A stretch of 64,000 nt of DNA from Marivita sp. (lineage in GTDB: Bacteria > Pseudomonadota > Alphaproteobacteria > Rhodobacterales > Rhodobacteraceae): NCBI RefSeq assembly GCF_020055635.1, contig NZ_JAIPUT010000008.1, forward strand, positions 56,468-120,467. The letters are read 5' to 3'. Shown here piece by piece: positions 17,540 to 26,541 of the stretch. A program made the position numbers and the translations under genes. Within the stretch, counting starts at the first letter, position 1, and every line of letters starts with the position of its first letter. The notes under the pieces were generated by a model. That model ran no database searches, had not been told where the DNA came from, and saw only the letters and a list, made by a program, of their open reading frames with translations.

Positions 17540-18007
17540 TCACAAAGCCCTGGCCGCTTCCAGAACCTCTTCGGCATGGCCCGGCACCTTGACCTTGCGC
17601 CAGGCGCGGGCGATCCGGCCCTCGGCGTCGATCAGGAAGGTCGACCGCTCGATCCCCATGAATGTCTTGCCGTACATGGATTTTTCTTTCCAGACGCCGA
17701 AATCCTCCGACGCGGTGCCATGTTCGTCCGAAATCAGCGGCACGGTCAGCTTTTTCTTGGCCATGAACTTCTCGTGGCTTTCCAGGCTGTCCTTCGAGAT
17801 CCCGAAGACCTTGACGCCCAGCTGCGCGAACTCGGTCTCGAGCCCGGTAAAGGCCTCGTTTTCCTTGGTGCAGCCCGACGTATCGTCGCGCGGGTAGAAG
17901 AACAGAACCACCGGGGTTCCGCGCAGGCCGGCCAGCGAAACCTCGCTGTCCTCGCCGCCCTGTACCGGAAGTGTGAACTCCGGAGCCAATTCCAGTGTGT
18001 CGCTCAT
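17540..18007 (-). CDS. bcp: Thioredoxin-dependent peroxiredoxin (BCP/PrxQ family)
   Basis: The 155-residue protein has the AhpC/TSA thioredoxin fold of the BCP subfamily. The peroxidatic cysteine is Cys46 in FYPRDDTSGCTKE. The second cysteine that many BCPs have five residues later is absent (ENEAF follows), so this is a 1-Cys form needing an external thiol for recycling. It reduces hydrogen and organic peroxides in the cytosol. The start at 18007 gives the standard N-terminus. The much longer open frame reaching 21097 is antisense to the AsmA-like gene and is not real. It is divergent from that gene. Confidence 0.93.
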   Translation of the reverse strand: MSDTLELAPEFTLPVQGGEDSEVSLAGLRGTPVVLFFYPRDDTSGCTKENEAFTGLETEFAQLGVKVFGISKDSLESHEKFMAKKKLTVPLISDEHGTASEDFGVWKEKSMYGKTFMGIERSTFLIDAEGRIARAWRKVKVPGHAEEVLEAARAL

Positions 18008-18091
18008 GACGCTATCCTTTAAAAGACAAGAAACGGGAAAGAGGGAGATGTCCCTGCGTCCCAAGAATAACGCAAAAGGATCGCGCTTCCA

Positions 18092-21000
18092 GTGACCGAG
18101 GCCGAGGCCCCTTCCGAATTCCGCGAAACGCCCCGCCGCAGACGGCGCGGGCGCTGGACGCTGGGCGTGCTGCTGGCGCTGGTGCTGGCGGTCCTGGCGG
18201 CGGGCTGGGCGGTGACCGGGCGCAGCCTGTCGGCCCCCGACTGGGTGCGCGACATGGTCGAGACGCGGCTGGCCGAGAGCCTGCCGGGCTTCCGGGTGCT
18301 GTTCGGCGATGTCCAGCTGCGGCTCGAAACGGACGGGCGCACCCGGATCATCCTTCTGGACGTCGATGTGCAGACCTCGGAAGGCGCGCCGGTGGCAGTG
18401 CTGTCGGATGTCCAGATCGGTCTGACCGCCTATGACCTGATCCGCCGCAAGGTGGTGCTGCGCGACCTGGGCGTCAGCGGCGCCTTCGTGACGCTGACGC
18501 GCAACCGCGCGGGCCAGCTTGGCCTGGCGCTGGGCGATGCCTTCGCGCTGGGCAACGCGGCGCCGGACGTGCCGACCATCGTGGCGCAGATCGACCGGCT
18601 CCTGCTGGATGACCGGCTGTCGCGGCTGCAAAGCGTCGAGGCCAACGGGCTGACCCTGCGTTTCGAGGACGCCCGCGCGCGGCGCGGCTGGACGATGGAT
18701 GGCGGGCGCATCCTGCTCGAGCGCGAGGGCGACCTCTTGCGCCTGTCGGGCGACCTGGCGGTGCTGGGCGGCGGCGCCACGGCGACGCGGCTGCAACTGG
18801 ATGCGTCCTCGACCATCGGCGACACGGATGTGGCCTTCGGGGTGTCGCTGACCGACATGCCGTCGCAGGACATCGCCACGCAGGGTCCGGCGCTGGCCTG
18901 GCTGGGGGCGTTGCGCGCGCCGATCTCGGGTGCGCTGCGGGCCACGATGCGGGCGGATGGATCGCTGGGTGTGCTGAACGCGACCTTGCAGATCGACGCG
19001 GGTGTGCTGCAACCCAATCCCGACACGCCGGCCATTCCGTTCAATTCTGCGCGCAGCTATTTCCGCTTCGATCCCGACCGGTCCCAGATCACCTTCACCG
19101 AGCTGTCGGTGGACAGCGACCTTGTCCGCGCCGTCGCCGAGGGACGCGCCACGCTCGACGGGTTGCAGGACGCCCGCCCGTCGCAGATGCTCGGGCAGGT
19201 CCGCTTCAGCGAATTGCGCGCGGCCCCGGACACGGTGTTCGACGAGCCGCTGTCGCTGGCGCGAACCGAGCTGGATTTCCGCCTGCGGCTCGATCCGTTC
19301 GAGCTCGACCTCGGGCGAGTCTGGATCGACGATCCGCAGGTGCCGCTGCGCATGAAGGGCCGTCTGGCGGCGACCGGGGACGCCTGGCACTATGCGCTGG
19401 ATGGCAGTGTCGGCGCGCTGACGCCGGAGGCGCTGCTCCGGGTCTGGCCGGTGGCGATGGCGCCGCGCACCCGAAACTGGGTGGTCGACAACATCCAGGG
19501 CGGGGTCATCACCGAGGGCCAGTTCGCGCTGCGGTCGCAGGACGGGCCGCGCCCGGTGGTCTTTCTCAATGCCGCGTTCGATCAGGCCCAGGTGCGCTAT
19601 GCCAGGACGCTGCCGGTGGTCAAGCAGGGCAGGGGCAGTTTGACGCTCAATGCCAACCGCTTTGCGGTGCGTCTGACCGAAGGCCGGATCGAGCCACCCC
19701 AAGGTGGGGCCATCCGGATCGACGGCAGCACCTTTGTGATCCCGGACACCGGGCAGCGCCCGGCGGATGGCCAGATCACCCTGGCGGGGGATGGCCGGGT
19801 CGAAGCGCTGCTGTCCTATCTCGACAGTCCGCCGCTCGAGATCATGCAAAAGGCCAACCGCCCGGTGGACCTGCTGGCGGGGCAGGTGCGGTTCGACGGC
19901 ACGCTGAACCTGCCGCTGCGCCGGGGCGTGCGGCTCCCGGACATGGCGCTGGATGTGCGCGGGCGCGCAACGCAGGTGGCCAGCGACGGGATCGTGCCGA
20001 ACCGCGACCTGACCGCGCAGGCGCTGGACGTATCGGTGACCAACGCCCGGCTCGAGGTGTCCGGGCAGGCGGCGCTGTCGGGGGTGCCTTTCGAGGGGAC
20101 CTGGACCTTGCCGATCCCGGAACCGGGCCAGCCCGCCGGCGACAGCCGCATCGACGGGATCGTGACCCTGTCGGAAAGCGCCGCACGGGCCTTCGGCATC
20201 GCCTTGCCCGACGGCATGGTCAGCGGCAGCGGCCCGGCCGATCTGCGGGTCGAGCTGCGGCGCGGCGCACCCCCGGAATTCGAACTGACCTCGCGGCTGA
20301 GGGGCATCGGCCTGTCGCTGCCGCCGATCGGCTGGAGCCTGCCGCAAGGCACGACGGGCAATCTGCAGGTGGCCGGGGTGCTGGACCAACCGGCGCGGAT
20401 CGACCGGCTGGTGCTCGAGGGGCCGGGGCTTGAGGCGCGCGGATCGCTCCGTCTGAACGAGACCGGCGCGCTGGCGTCGATCGACCTCGACCGGGTGCGC
20501 GCCGGTGGATGGCTCGACGCGCCGGTGACGCTGACCGGGCGCGGCGCCGGGGTGCCGCCTGCGGTGCGGATCGCGGGCGGATCGGTCGACCTGCGCAGCG
20601 CGCCGCTGGGCCGGGGTGGCGGCGGAGGCGGCAGCGCGGGCGGGCCGGTGCCGCTGACACTGGCGCTGGACAGCTTGCAGGTCTCCAACGACATCCGCCT
20701 GACCGATTTCCGCGCCGACCTGCGCTCGGGCGGCGGCCTGACCGGCAATTTCACCGCCAGCGTCAACGGCAAGGCACCGATCACCGGCGAGGCCGTGCCG
20801 CAGGCCGGGGCGACGGCGTTCCGCATCCGGTCGGACGCGGCGGGCAAGGTGATCCGCGAGGCGGGTATCCTCAAGACCGTCGCGGGTGGCGACATGACAT
20901 TGGTGCTGTCGCCGGTCGCGGGCCAGCCCGGCAGCTATGACGGGGCGCTGGACGTGGCCAACGCGCGGCTGCGCGATGCGCCGGGAATCGCGTCGCTGCT

Positions 21001-21388
21001 GGATGCGATCAGCATCGTCGGCCTGCTGGACCAGCTCGAAGGGCCGGGCATCCTGTTCACGGAAGTGGAGGCAAGGTTTCGCCTTACCCCCGATCAACTC
21101 TATCTGACACGGTCAAGCGCCACCGGGCCGTCGATGGGGATTTCGCTGGATGGCACCTACGATCTCGGGACCAGCAGCCTGGACTTGCAGGGGGTGCTGT
21201 CGCCGATCTTCTTTCTCAACGGCATCGGCAGCATCTTCACCCGCAAGGGCGAAGGGCTGATCGGGTTCAACTTCAACCTGACCGGACCGGCGCGCCAGCC
21301 GAATGTCAGTGTGAACCCGCTGTCGGCGCTGACACCGGGGATGTTCCGCGAGATTTTCAGACGGCCCGCGCCGGTGCCGGGGGAGTGA
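18092..21388 (+). CDS. AsmA/YhdP-like large envelope protein
   Basis: This 1098-residue protein starts at a GTG (18092) preceded by AAGGA. It has a basic N-terminus (RRRRRGRW), one transmembrane helix (about residues 24-42), and then a very long beta-rich periplasmic part. The C-terminal third (about 800-1070) resembles the AsmA-like/DUF3971 region of YhdP. A Gly-rich break (RGGGGGGSAGG) occurs near residue 850. AsmA-like proteins (TamB, YhdP, YdbH) are thought to form hydrophobic grooves that move phospholipids between inner and outer membranes. The family is clear; the specific role is inferred. Confidence 0.88.
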   Translation: MTEAEAPSEFRETPRRRRRGRWTLGVLLALVLAVLAAGWAVTGRSLSAPDWVRDMVETRLAESLPGFRVLFGDVQLRLETDGRTRIILLDVDVQTSEGAPVAVLSDVQIGLTAYDLIRRKVVLRDLGVSGAFVTLTRNRAGQLGLALGDAFALGNAAPDVPTIVAQIDRLLLDDRLSRLQSVEANGLTLRFEDARARRGWTMDGGRILLEREGDLLRLSGDLAVLGGGATATRLQLDASSTIGDTDVAFGVSLTDMPSQDIATQGPALAWLGALRAPISGALRATMRADGSLGVLNATLQIDAGVLQPNPDTPAIPFNSARSYFRFDPDRSQITFTELSVDSDLVRAVAEGRATLDGLQDARPSQMLGQVRFSELRAAPDTVFDEPLSLARTELDFRLRLDPFELDLGRVWIDDPQVPLRMKGRLAATGDAWHYALDGSVGALTPEALLRVWPVAMAPRTRNWVVDNIQGGVITEGQFALRSQDGPRPVVFLNAAFDQAQVRYARTLPVVKQGRGSLTLNANRFAVRLTEGRIEPPQGGAIRIDGSTFVIPDTGQRPADGQITLAGDGRVEALLSYLDSPPLEIMQKANRPVDLLAGQVRFDGTLNLPLRRGVRLPDMALDVRGRATQVASDGIVPNRDLTAQALDVSVTNARLEVSGQAALSGVPFEGTWTLPIPEPGQPAGDSRIDGIVTLSESAARAFGIALPDGMVSGSGPADLRVELRRGAPPEFELTSRLRGIGLSLPPIGWSLPQGTTGNLQVAGVLDQPARIDRLVLEGPGLEARGSLRLNETGALASIDLDRVRAGGWLDAPVTLTGRGAGVPPAVRIAGGSVDLRSAPLGRGGGGGGSAGGPVPLTLALDSLQVSNDIRLTDFRADLRSGGGLTGNFTASVNGKAPITGEAVPQAGATAFRIRSDAAGKVIREAGILKTVAGGDMTLVLSPVAGQPGSYDGALDVANARLRDAPGIASLLDAISIVGLLDQLEGPGILFTEVEARFRLTPDQLYLTRSSATGPSMGISLDGTYDLGTSSLDLQGVLSPIFFLNGIGSIFTRKGEGLIGFNFNLTGPARQPNVSVNPLSALTPGMFREIFRRPAPVPGE

Positions 21389-21422
21389 TCCTTGCTGTAG
21401 GCGCCGACGGCGTGTCGAGCGT

Positions 21423-21452
21423 GGTCGTGCCACCGCTTGAAGTGGCACGACC
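21423..21452. terminator. Hairpin between convergent genes
   Basis: GGTCGTGCCAC and GTGGCACGACC form a perfect 11-bp stem with an 8-nt loop, between the AsmA-like stop and the end of the convergent ABC binding-protein gene. No strong U-run follows; it probably ends or stabilises both transcripts. Confidence 0.6.
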
Positions 21453-21483
21453 GGTTTGGTGGGGATCGGTCAGCAGACCGGGA

Positions 21484-23076
21484 TCAGGCGAACCACCAGC
21501 GATGGTATCCGCGCGCACCATCGAGTTCCCAGACAGCGGAAATGCTCTCTTCGTGCATCACATTGTCCCGCCGCGCAGAGGTGCGGTTGCGGAAGAACGG
21601 CACGATGGTGCCGCCATCATCGCGGCACAGCATCTGCATTTCCGCGTACATCTCGGCCCGCAGCGCGTCATTGGTTTCCGACTTCGCAGCAAGCAGCAAT
21701 TCGTTGAAACGCTCGTTTTCCCAACGACTTTCGTTCCATTCCGCACCAGCCCGATAAGCCTGCGAGAACATCACGTCAGGTGTCGGGCGCGCCGCCCAGG
21801 AGACCACGCAAAACGGCACTTTCAGCCAGACGTTCGACCAGTACCCGTCAGCCGGTTCACGCTTGACCTGGATATCCAGACCTGCGGGTTTTGCCTGTTC
21901 GGCGAACAGGGAGCACATGTTCACTGCCCCCGCGAGCAACGTGTCGTTTACCGAGATCTCCACGGACAAACGATCATAGCCAGCTTCCTTGAGGTGATAA
22001 CGCGCACGGTCAAGATCCTGTTCGCGTTGCGGCAGATCGGCGTGAAAGGGCATTGTCGGAGCGATCGGGTGATCGTTGCCGACCGTGCCGCGGCCAAACA
22101 GGATTTTCTCGACGATCTCCGTCCGGTCGATCGCGTGTTTCAGGGCAAGCCGGACGTTCACGTCATCAAAGGGTGCCACGTCACAATGCATGGGCATGGT
22201 GATATGCGTGCCGGAAGCCACGTCGTCCAGGATGACCCCGGGGGCGCGTTCCAGCAGGTCCGCGGTCTTGAGGTCCACGTCGGTGACCGCATCCACATCG
22301 CCGGTGACGATGGCCGTTTGCCGGGCATTCGGGTCGTTCAGGACGGTCATCTCGATCCGGTCGAACCAGGCACCGTTATCGGCGCGGTGCCAGCCGTCAT
22401 GGCGCTCGAACGTGGCCCGGATACCCGGTTCGAAATCGACGACGCGATAGGGGCCGCAGCCGATGCCGCCTTGCCATTCGATACCGCCATCCGGCTTGGC
22501 CGGTACGATCACCAGGTGATAGTCCGTCAGCAGGTAGGGCAGGTCCGCGTTGCCCTGAGCCATCGTGAAGATCACCGCGTGATCCCCGTCCGCAGAGATA
22601 TCGGTTATGTCCGTCATGAGTGATTTGGCCGCAGACGTGCTGTCATCGCCGCGGTGGTAGTTCATCGAGGCAATGACATCTGCCGACGTGACCGGCCGCC
22701 CGTCATGGAAGGTGGCGTCGGGGTGCAGCGCAAAGCGCCATCTGGACGCGTCACCGTCCATCGCCTCCCAATCGGTGGCGAGGTCCGGACCAAGCTTGTT
22801 CTCGTTGGTGATTTCCGTGAGGTAGGACCGGGTCACATGGCTGGAATGGATCATCAGGATGCTTTCGGTCGTCGCCGGATTCCAGCTATCCGTGCTGTTT
22901 CCGTCATGCACGCCTACCCGAAATGTGCCGCCTCGCGTCGGCGCCGCGGACGCGCGGCGAGGAATCATCGCCGGCACGGCTGCGACCAGCCCGGTTGCGG
23001 CGGCCCCTTGAAGCAGAGTGCGGCGGCTTGGCCCGGAAGTGAGCTGCGCGGCTGGCGCAATCGGTTTGTTCTTCAT
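21484..23076 (-). CDS. ABC transporter substrate-binding protein, family 5 (peptide/opine type), Tat-exported
   Basis: The 530-residue protein begins with a twin-arginine signal (SRRTLLQGAAATGLVAA, about residues 18-34) and continues as an SBP_bac_5 domain, the type used by Dpp/Opp-like importers for peptides, nickel or sugars. The family landmark ATDWEAMDGDASRWRFALHP with DGRPVTSADV is clear. I use ATG 23076 (AGGGAA upstream) instead of the longer frame. No permease or ATPase genes are adjacent, so this is an orphan binding protein. The ligand is unknown. Folded export by Tat suggests a cofactor or rapid folding. Confidence 0.9.
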   Translation of the reverse strand: MKNKPIAPAAQLTSGPSRRTLLQGAAATGLVAAVPAMIPRRASAAPTRGGTFRVGVHDGNSTDSWNPATTESILMIHSSHVTRSYLTEITNENKLGPDLATDWEAMDGDASRWRFALHPDATFHDGRPVTSADVIASMNYHRGDDSTSAAKSLMTDITDISADGDHAVIFTMAQGNADLPYLLTDYHLVIVPAKPDGGIEWQGGIGCGPYRVVDFEPGIRATFERHDGWHRADNGAWFDRIEMTVLNDPNARQTAIVTGDVDAVTDVDLKTADLLERAPGVILDDVASGTHITMPMHCDVAPFDDVNVRLALKHAIDRTEIVEKILFGRGTVGNDHPIAPTMPFHADLPQREQDLDRARYHLKEAGYDRLSVEISVNDTLLAGAVNMCSLFAEQAKPAGLDIQVKREPADGYWSNVWLKVPFCVVSWAARPTPDVMFSQAYRAGAEWNESRWENERFNELLLAAKSETNDALRAEMYAEMQMLCRDDGGTIVPFFRNRTSARRDNVMHEESISAVWELDGARGYHRWWFA

Positions 23077-23167
23077 GTGGACGGTTCCCTTTTTTTGAAC
23101 CCGAGAGGGTAGTGCTCGGAAGGGGCGGATCAACATTCCCGCCGGGTCACCGGACCACATGCCTTTT

Positions 23168-23188
23168 CAAAAGCGGTGTCCGCTTTTG
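23168..23188. repeat. CAAAAGCGG hairpin between divergent genes
   Basis: CAAAAGCGG and CCGCTTTTG form a perfect 9-bp stem with a TGT loop, between the starts of the ABC binding-protein gene and queA. It shares eight stem bases with the hairpin at 6474-6497, which also lies in a divergent gap. Confidence 0.65.
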
Positions 23189-23245
23189 TTGCGCGGTCGG
23201 GTCAGGTAAGGGCTGCGGCGACACTCGTTCAGCGGACATCACCCC

Positions 23246-24292
23246 ATGAAACTCAGCGATTTCGATTTTGACCTGCCGGAAGACCTGATCGCCACGCGGC
23301 CCGCCTCGCCGCGGTCTTCGGCACGGCTGCTGCATGTCGAGGCGGGGGCAATTTCCGATCGGATCGTGAACCAATTGCCGGACATCCTGCGCCCCACGGA
23401 CCGGCTGGTGCTGAACGACACCAAGGTGATCCCGGCGCGGCTTTTCGGTGTGCGGCGGCGTGTCGGCGACACCGGGCCGACCGAAGCCAGGATCGAGGTG
23501 ACGCTGTTGGAGCCGCAGGCGGACGGGACGTGGTCGGCGCTGGTCAAGCCGCTCAAGAAGCTGCGCGAGGGGGAGGTGGTGGAATTCTCGTCCGACCTTT
23601 CGGCCAGCCTCGAAGGGCGCAGCGACGGGCAGGCGCTGTTGCGGTTCAACCTGACCGGCGAGGATTTCGACGCGGCACTGGCCGAGGCGGGCGCAATGCC
23701 CTTGCCACCCTACATCGCGGCCAAGCGGCCCGCAGACGCGCAGGACAAGGAAGACTACCAGACCATCTGGGCACGCAATTCCGGCGCGGTGGCGGCCCCC
23801 ACGGCATCGCTGCATTTCGACGAGGCGTTGGTGGCGGCGCTCAAGGCGCGCGGCGTCGGCATGAGTTTCGTCACGCTGCATGTCGGCGCGGGCACGTTCC
23901 TGCCGGTCAAGGTCGAGGATGTGACCACCCACAAGATGCATGCCGAATGGGGCCGCGTGTCCGAGGCAGCCGCCGCCGAGATCGCCGCGACCAAGGCGGC
24001 CGGCGGGCGGGTGATCCCGGTGGGCACCACGGCGCTGCGGCTGATCGAAAGCGCGGCGCGGGACGGGACGATCAAGCCCTGGGAGGGCGACACCGACATC
24101 TTCATCTATCCGGGATTCGCGTTCCAGGTGACCGACGGATTGATGACCAATTTCCACCTGCCGAAATCGACGCTGATGATGCTGGTTTCGGCGCTGATGG
24201 GGCAGGAGCGGGTGCGCGAGATCTACGCCCACGCCATCGAGAATCGCTACCGGTTCTTTTCCTATGGCGACAGTTCCCTGCTCATTCCGTGA
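23246..24292 (+). CDS. queA: S-adenosylmethionine:tRNA ribosyltransferase-isomerase
   Basis: The 348-residue protein is full-length QueA. Conserved blocks include [20 protein letters not shown] at the N-terminus, [29 protein letters not shown] and the C-terminal [17 protein letters not shown] with [12 protein letters not shown]. QueA transfers the ribosyl part of SAM to preQ1 in tRNA, giving epoxyqueuosine, the penultimate step of queuosine formation in the cytosol. tgt is not next to it here. The gene is preceded by the divergent intergenic hairpin at 23168 and followed by a separate MFS gene. Confidence 0.96.
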   Translation: MKLSDFDFDLPEDLIATRPASPRSSARLLHVEAGAISDRIVNQLPDILRPTDRLVLNDTKVIPARLFGVRRRVGDTGPTEARIEVTLLEPQADGTWSALVKPLKKLREGEVVEFSSDLSASLEGRSDGQALLRFNLTGEDFDAALAEAGAMPLPPYIAAKRPADAQDKEDYQTIWARNSGAVAAPTASLHFDEALVAALKARGVGMSFVTLHVGAGTFLPVKVEDVTTHKMHAEWGRVSEAAAAEIAATKAAGGRVIPVGTTALRLIESAARDGTIKPWEGDTDIFIYPGFAFQVTDGLMTNFHLPKSTLMMLVSALMGQERVREIYAHAIENRYRFFSYGDSSLLIP

Positions 24293-24379
24293 GGGCAGCG
24301 ACATTCGCGGCGGCCGGACGGCAAAAAACGTCGCTTGGGTGATTGCGGTCGGCTGCGGGCTGCACTAGCCCCGGGGGGA

Positions 24380-24393
24380 GCTGGCGCGCCAGC
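24380..24393. repeat. 14-bp palindrome upstream of the MFS gene
   Basis: GCTGGCGCGCCAGC is a perfect palindrome 35 bp upstream of the MFS start. It could be a queA 3' hairpin or an operator; no U-run is present. Confidence 0.4.
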
Positions 24394-24427
24394 GCACCGG
24401 AAACCGACAGCAAGGAAGGGAACTGAC

Positions 24428-25720
24428 ATGCTCAGTGTCATCCGGACATCTTGGCCCCTGTTGCTGGGCATGCTTCTGCTGATGCTTGGCAATGGCTTGC
24501 AGGGATCCCTGCTGGGTGTGCGCGGCTCGTCCCTCGGATTCACGGCCATCGAGATGTCGGTGGTCATGTCGGCCTATTTCGCAGGCTTCCTGATCGCTTC
24601 GCGGGTCACGCCCAACATGATCCGCCGGGTCGGTCACGTGCGGGTGTTCGCGGCGCTTGGATCGCTGGTGTCGGCGGCGCTTCTGCTGTTTCCGACCTTC
24701 CAGGACCCCATTGCCTGGTCGCTGGGCCGGGTGGTGATCGGCTTCTGTTTCTGTGGCGTCTACGTGACGGCGGAAAGCTGGCTCAACAATTCGGCCACCA
24801 ACGAAACACGGGGCCAGGCGCTGTCGGCCTACATGATCGTGCAGATGCTGGGCATCATCATCGCGCAGGGTCTGCTCGTGGTGCCCGATCCGACGGGGTA
24901 CCTGCTCTTCGTGATTCCGTCGGTGCTGGTCTCGGTGGCCTTCGCGCCGATCCTGTTGTCGATCTCTCCGACCCCCGCCTTCGAGAGCACCAAGCGGATG
25001 ACCCTGCTCGAGCTCTATCATGTCTCGCCGCTGGGCTGTGTCGGCATGTTCCTGATGGGCAGCGTGTTCGCCGCGCAGTTCGGGATGGCGGCGGTCTATG
25101 CCACCGAGGCGGGGTTGAGCCTTGCCCAGATCCCGCTCTTCACGGCGATCTTCTATATCGGCGCGATGCTGTTCCAGTACCCGGTCGGGTGGCTGTCGGA
25201 CCGCTTTGACCGGCGTATCCTGATCGCGCTCTCGGCGCTGATCGCGGGCCTTGCCTCGGTGCTGGGGATGGTCTTTGGCGACAGCTACGTCACTCTGCTC
25301 GTGGCGGCCTTTCTGATCGGGGGTCTGTCGAACCCGCTGTATTCGCTGCTGATCGCCTATACGAACGACTTCCTGCAACACGAGGACATGGCAGCGGCGT
25401 CGGCCGGGCTCTTGTTCGTCAACGGTGTGGGCGCAATCACCGGTCCGCTGATCATCGGCTACGCGATGCAGGTGATGGGCCCGCCGGGATATTTCGTTCT
25501 GCTGGCCTTCATGCTGCTGACGCTGACAGCCTACGCCGTCTACCGGATGACCCAGCGCCGGGCGCCGTCCTCGGAGGACACCATCGCGTATCAGAGCATG
25601 ATGCCGACGGCATCGCCCGTCACTGTCGAGATCGCGTCCGAATGGGCCATCGAAACCGCCGAGGCGGAAGCGGACTCGCAGGCGGAGGAGGACATCAAGC
25701 CGGGATCGCATGCCGCCTGA
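24428..25720 (+). CDS. MFS transporter (YcaD/CynX-like)
   Basis: The 430-residue integral membrane protein has about 12 hydrophobic segments and MFS signatures, including a cytoplasmic loop-2-type ASRVTPNMIRRVGHVRV and loop-8-type GWLSDRFDRRILIALSAL. ATG 24428 follows AAGGAAGGG. The C-terminal tail (about 380-430) is hydrophilic and acidic (AEAEADSQAEEDIKPG), an unusual extension. Its closest general type is the YcaD-like group of unknown substrate. It appears monocistronic between queA and a DUF924 gene. Confidence 0.88.
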   Translation: MLSVIRTSWPLLLGMLLLMLGNGLQGSLLGVRGSSLGFTAIEMSVVMSAYFAGFLIASRVTPNMIRRVGHVRVFAALGSLVSAALLLFPTFQDPIAWSLGRVVIGFCFCGVYVTAESWLNNSATNETRGQALSAYMIVQMLGIIIAQGLLVVPDPTGYLLFVIPSVLVSVAFAPILLSISPTPAFESTKRMTLLELYHVSPLGCVGMFLMGSVFAAQFGMAAVYATEAGLSLAQIPLFTAIFYIGAMLFQYPVGWLSDRFDRRILIALSALIAGLASVLGMVFGDSYVTLLVAAFLIGGLSNPLYSLLIAYTNDFLQHEDMAAASAGLLFVNGVGAITGPLIIGYAMQVMGPPGYFVLLAFMLLTLTAYAVYRMTQRRAPSSEDTIAYQSMMPTASPVTVEIASEWAIETAEAEADSQAEEDIKPGSHAA

Positions 25721-25847
25721 TCGGCGGCGGACCGCGTCACGGCCGCGATATGTCGTCACTGACATGAAAAGTGACTGTCGCGCGATTCGTTTCTTGGTTA
25801 CGCTCCCTCAGTTACTGCAAGACCACGCGTAGGATCGGGAGAGAGCC

Positions 25848-26426
25848 ATGGTCACGCCGGACGAAGTGCTGAGTTTCTGGCTGGACGAGGTCGGGCCGAG
25901 TGGATGGTACAAGGCCAGCGATGCGCTGGACCAGGAGATCCGTGACCGGTTCGAAACCGCCTGGATCGGCGCGATGGAAGGGCGTCACGCACTGTGGCTG
26001 ACCTATCCGGCCGGAACGCTGGCCTATATCATCTTGCTGGATCAGTTTCCCCGCAACATGTTCCGCGACAGCGCGCGGGCGTTTTCCTCGGACCGTTTCG
26101 CGCTGGCCGCGGCCAAGCAGGCCATCGGCAAGTCCTGGGACATGAAGATCGACGAACCGGCGCGGCAGTTCTTCTACATGCCGCTGATGCATTCGGAGAA
26201 CCTTTACGACCAGGATCGCTGCGTGCGCCTGATGCATGACCGGATGCCGAAGGGCGGCGCGGCCAACCTGCTGCATGCGCGTGCGCATCGCGAGGTGATC
26301 CGCAAGTTTGGCCGTTTCCCCTATCGCAACGCGGCCCTGGGCCGTCATTCGACCGCAAGCGAGCAGAACTACATCAGCGACGGCGGCTATGGATCGACGG
26401 TGGAAGAGCTGAAGAAGGCGGGGTAG
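25848..26426 (+). CDS. DUF924 family protein
   Basis: The 192-residue cytosolic protein matches DUF924, an all-helical TPR-like family. Characteristic segments are VLSFWLDEVG at the N-terminus, YIILLDQFPRNMFRDSARAF (about 64-83) and FFYMPLMHSENLYDQD (about 105-120), with HARAHREVIRKFGRFPYRN and GRHSTASEQNYI near the C-terminus. No enzymatic function is established for the family. A GGGAGAGAG ribosome-binding sequence precedes ATG 25848. It is followed by a GC-rich terminator hairpin. Confidence 0.9.
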   Translation: MVTPDEVLSFWLDEVGPSGWYKASDALDQEIRDRFETAWIGAMEGRHALWLTYPAGTLAYIILLDQFPRNMFRDSARAFSSDRFALAAAKQAIGKSWDMKIDEPARQFFYMPLMHSENLYDQDRCVRLMHDRMPKGGAANLLHARAHREVIRKFGRFPYRNAALGRHSTASEQNYISDGGYGSTVEELKKAG

Positions 26427-26441
26427 GACCTGCTCTGAAAT

Positions 26442-26480
26442 GTCCTGCGCGGCATGTCACGCCGCGACAGGACCGGTTTT
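26442..26480 (+). terminator. Terminator after the DUF924 gene
   Basis: GTCCTGCGCGGC (26442-26453) pairs with GCCGCG-A-CAGGAC (26461-26473), leaving one bulged base and a 7-nt loop. TTTT follows at 26477-26480. Confidence 0.65.
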
Positions 26481-26541
26481 CGGAAAAGTCACGTCTTTCC
26501 AGTATCTTGCAAGCCTTGCCTCATGCTGGCAAGGCCGCCGA

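Noticed and set aside
18010..21097. Minus-strand extension of the peroxiredoxin frame over the AsmA-like gene
   Set aside because: The peroxiredoxin domain starts at 18007; the remainder is antisense low-complexity translation.
23090..23246. preQ1 riboswitch before queA
   Set aside because: No aptamer-like pseudoknot pattern is visible, only the CAAAAGCGG hairpin.
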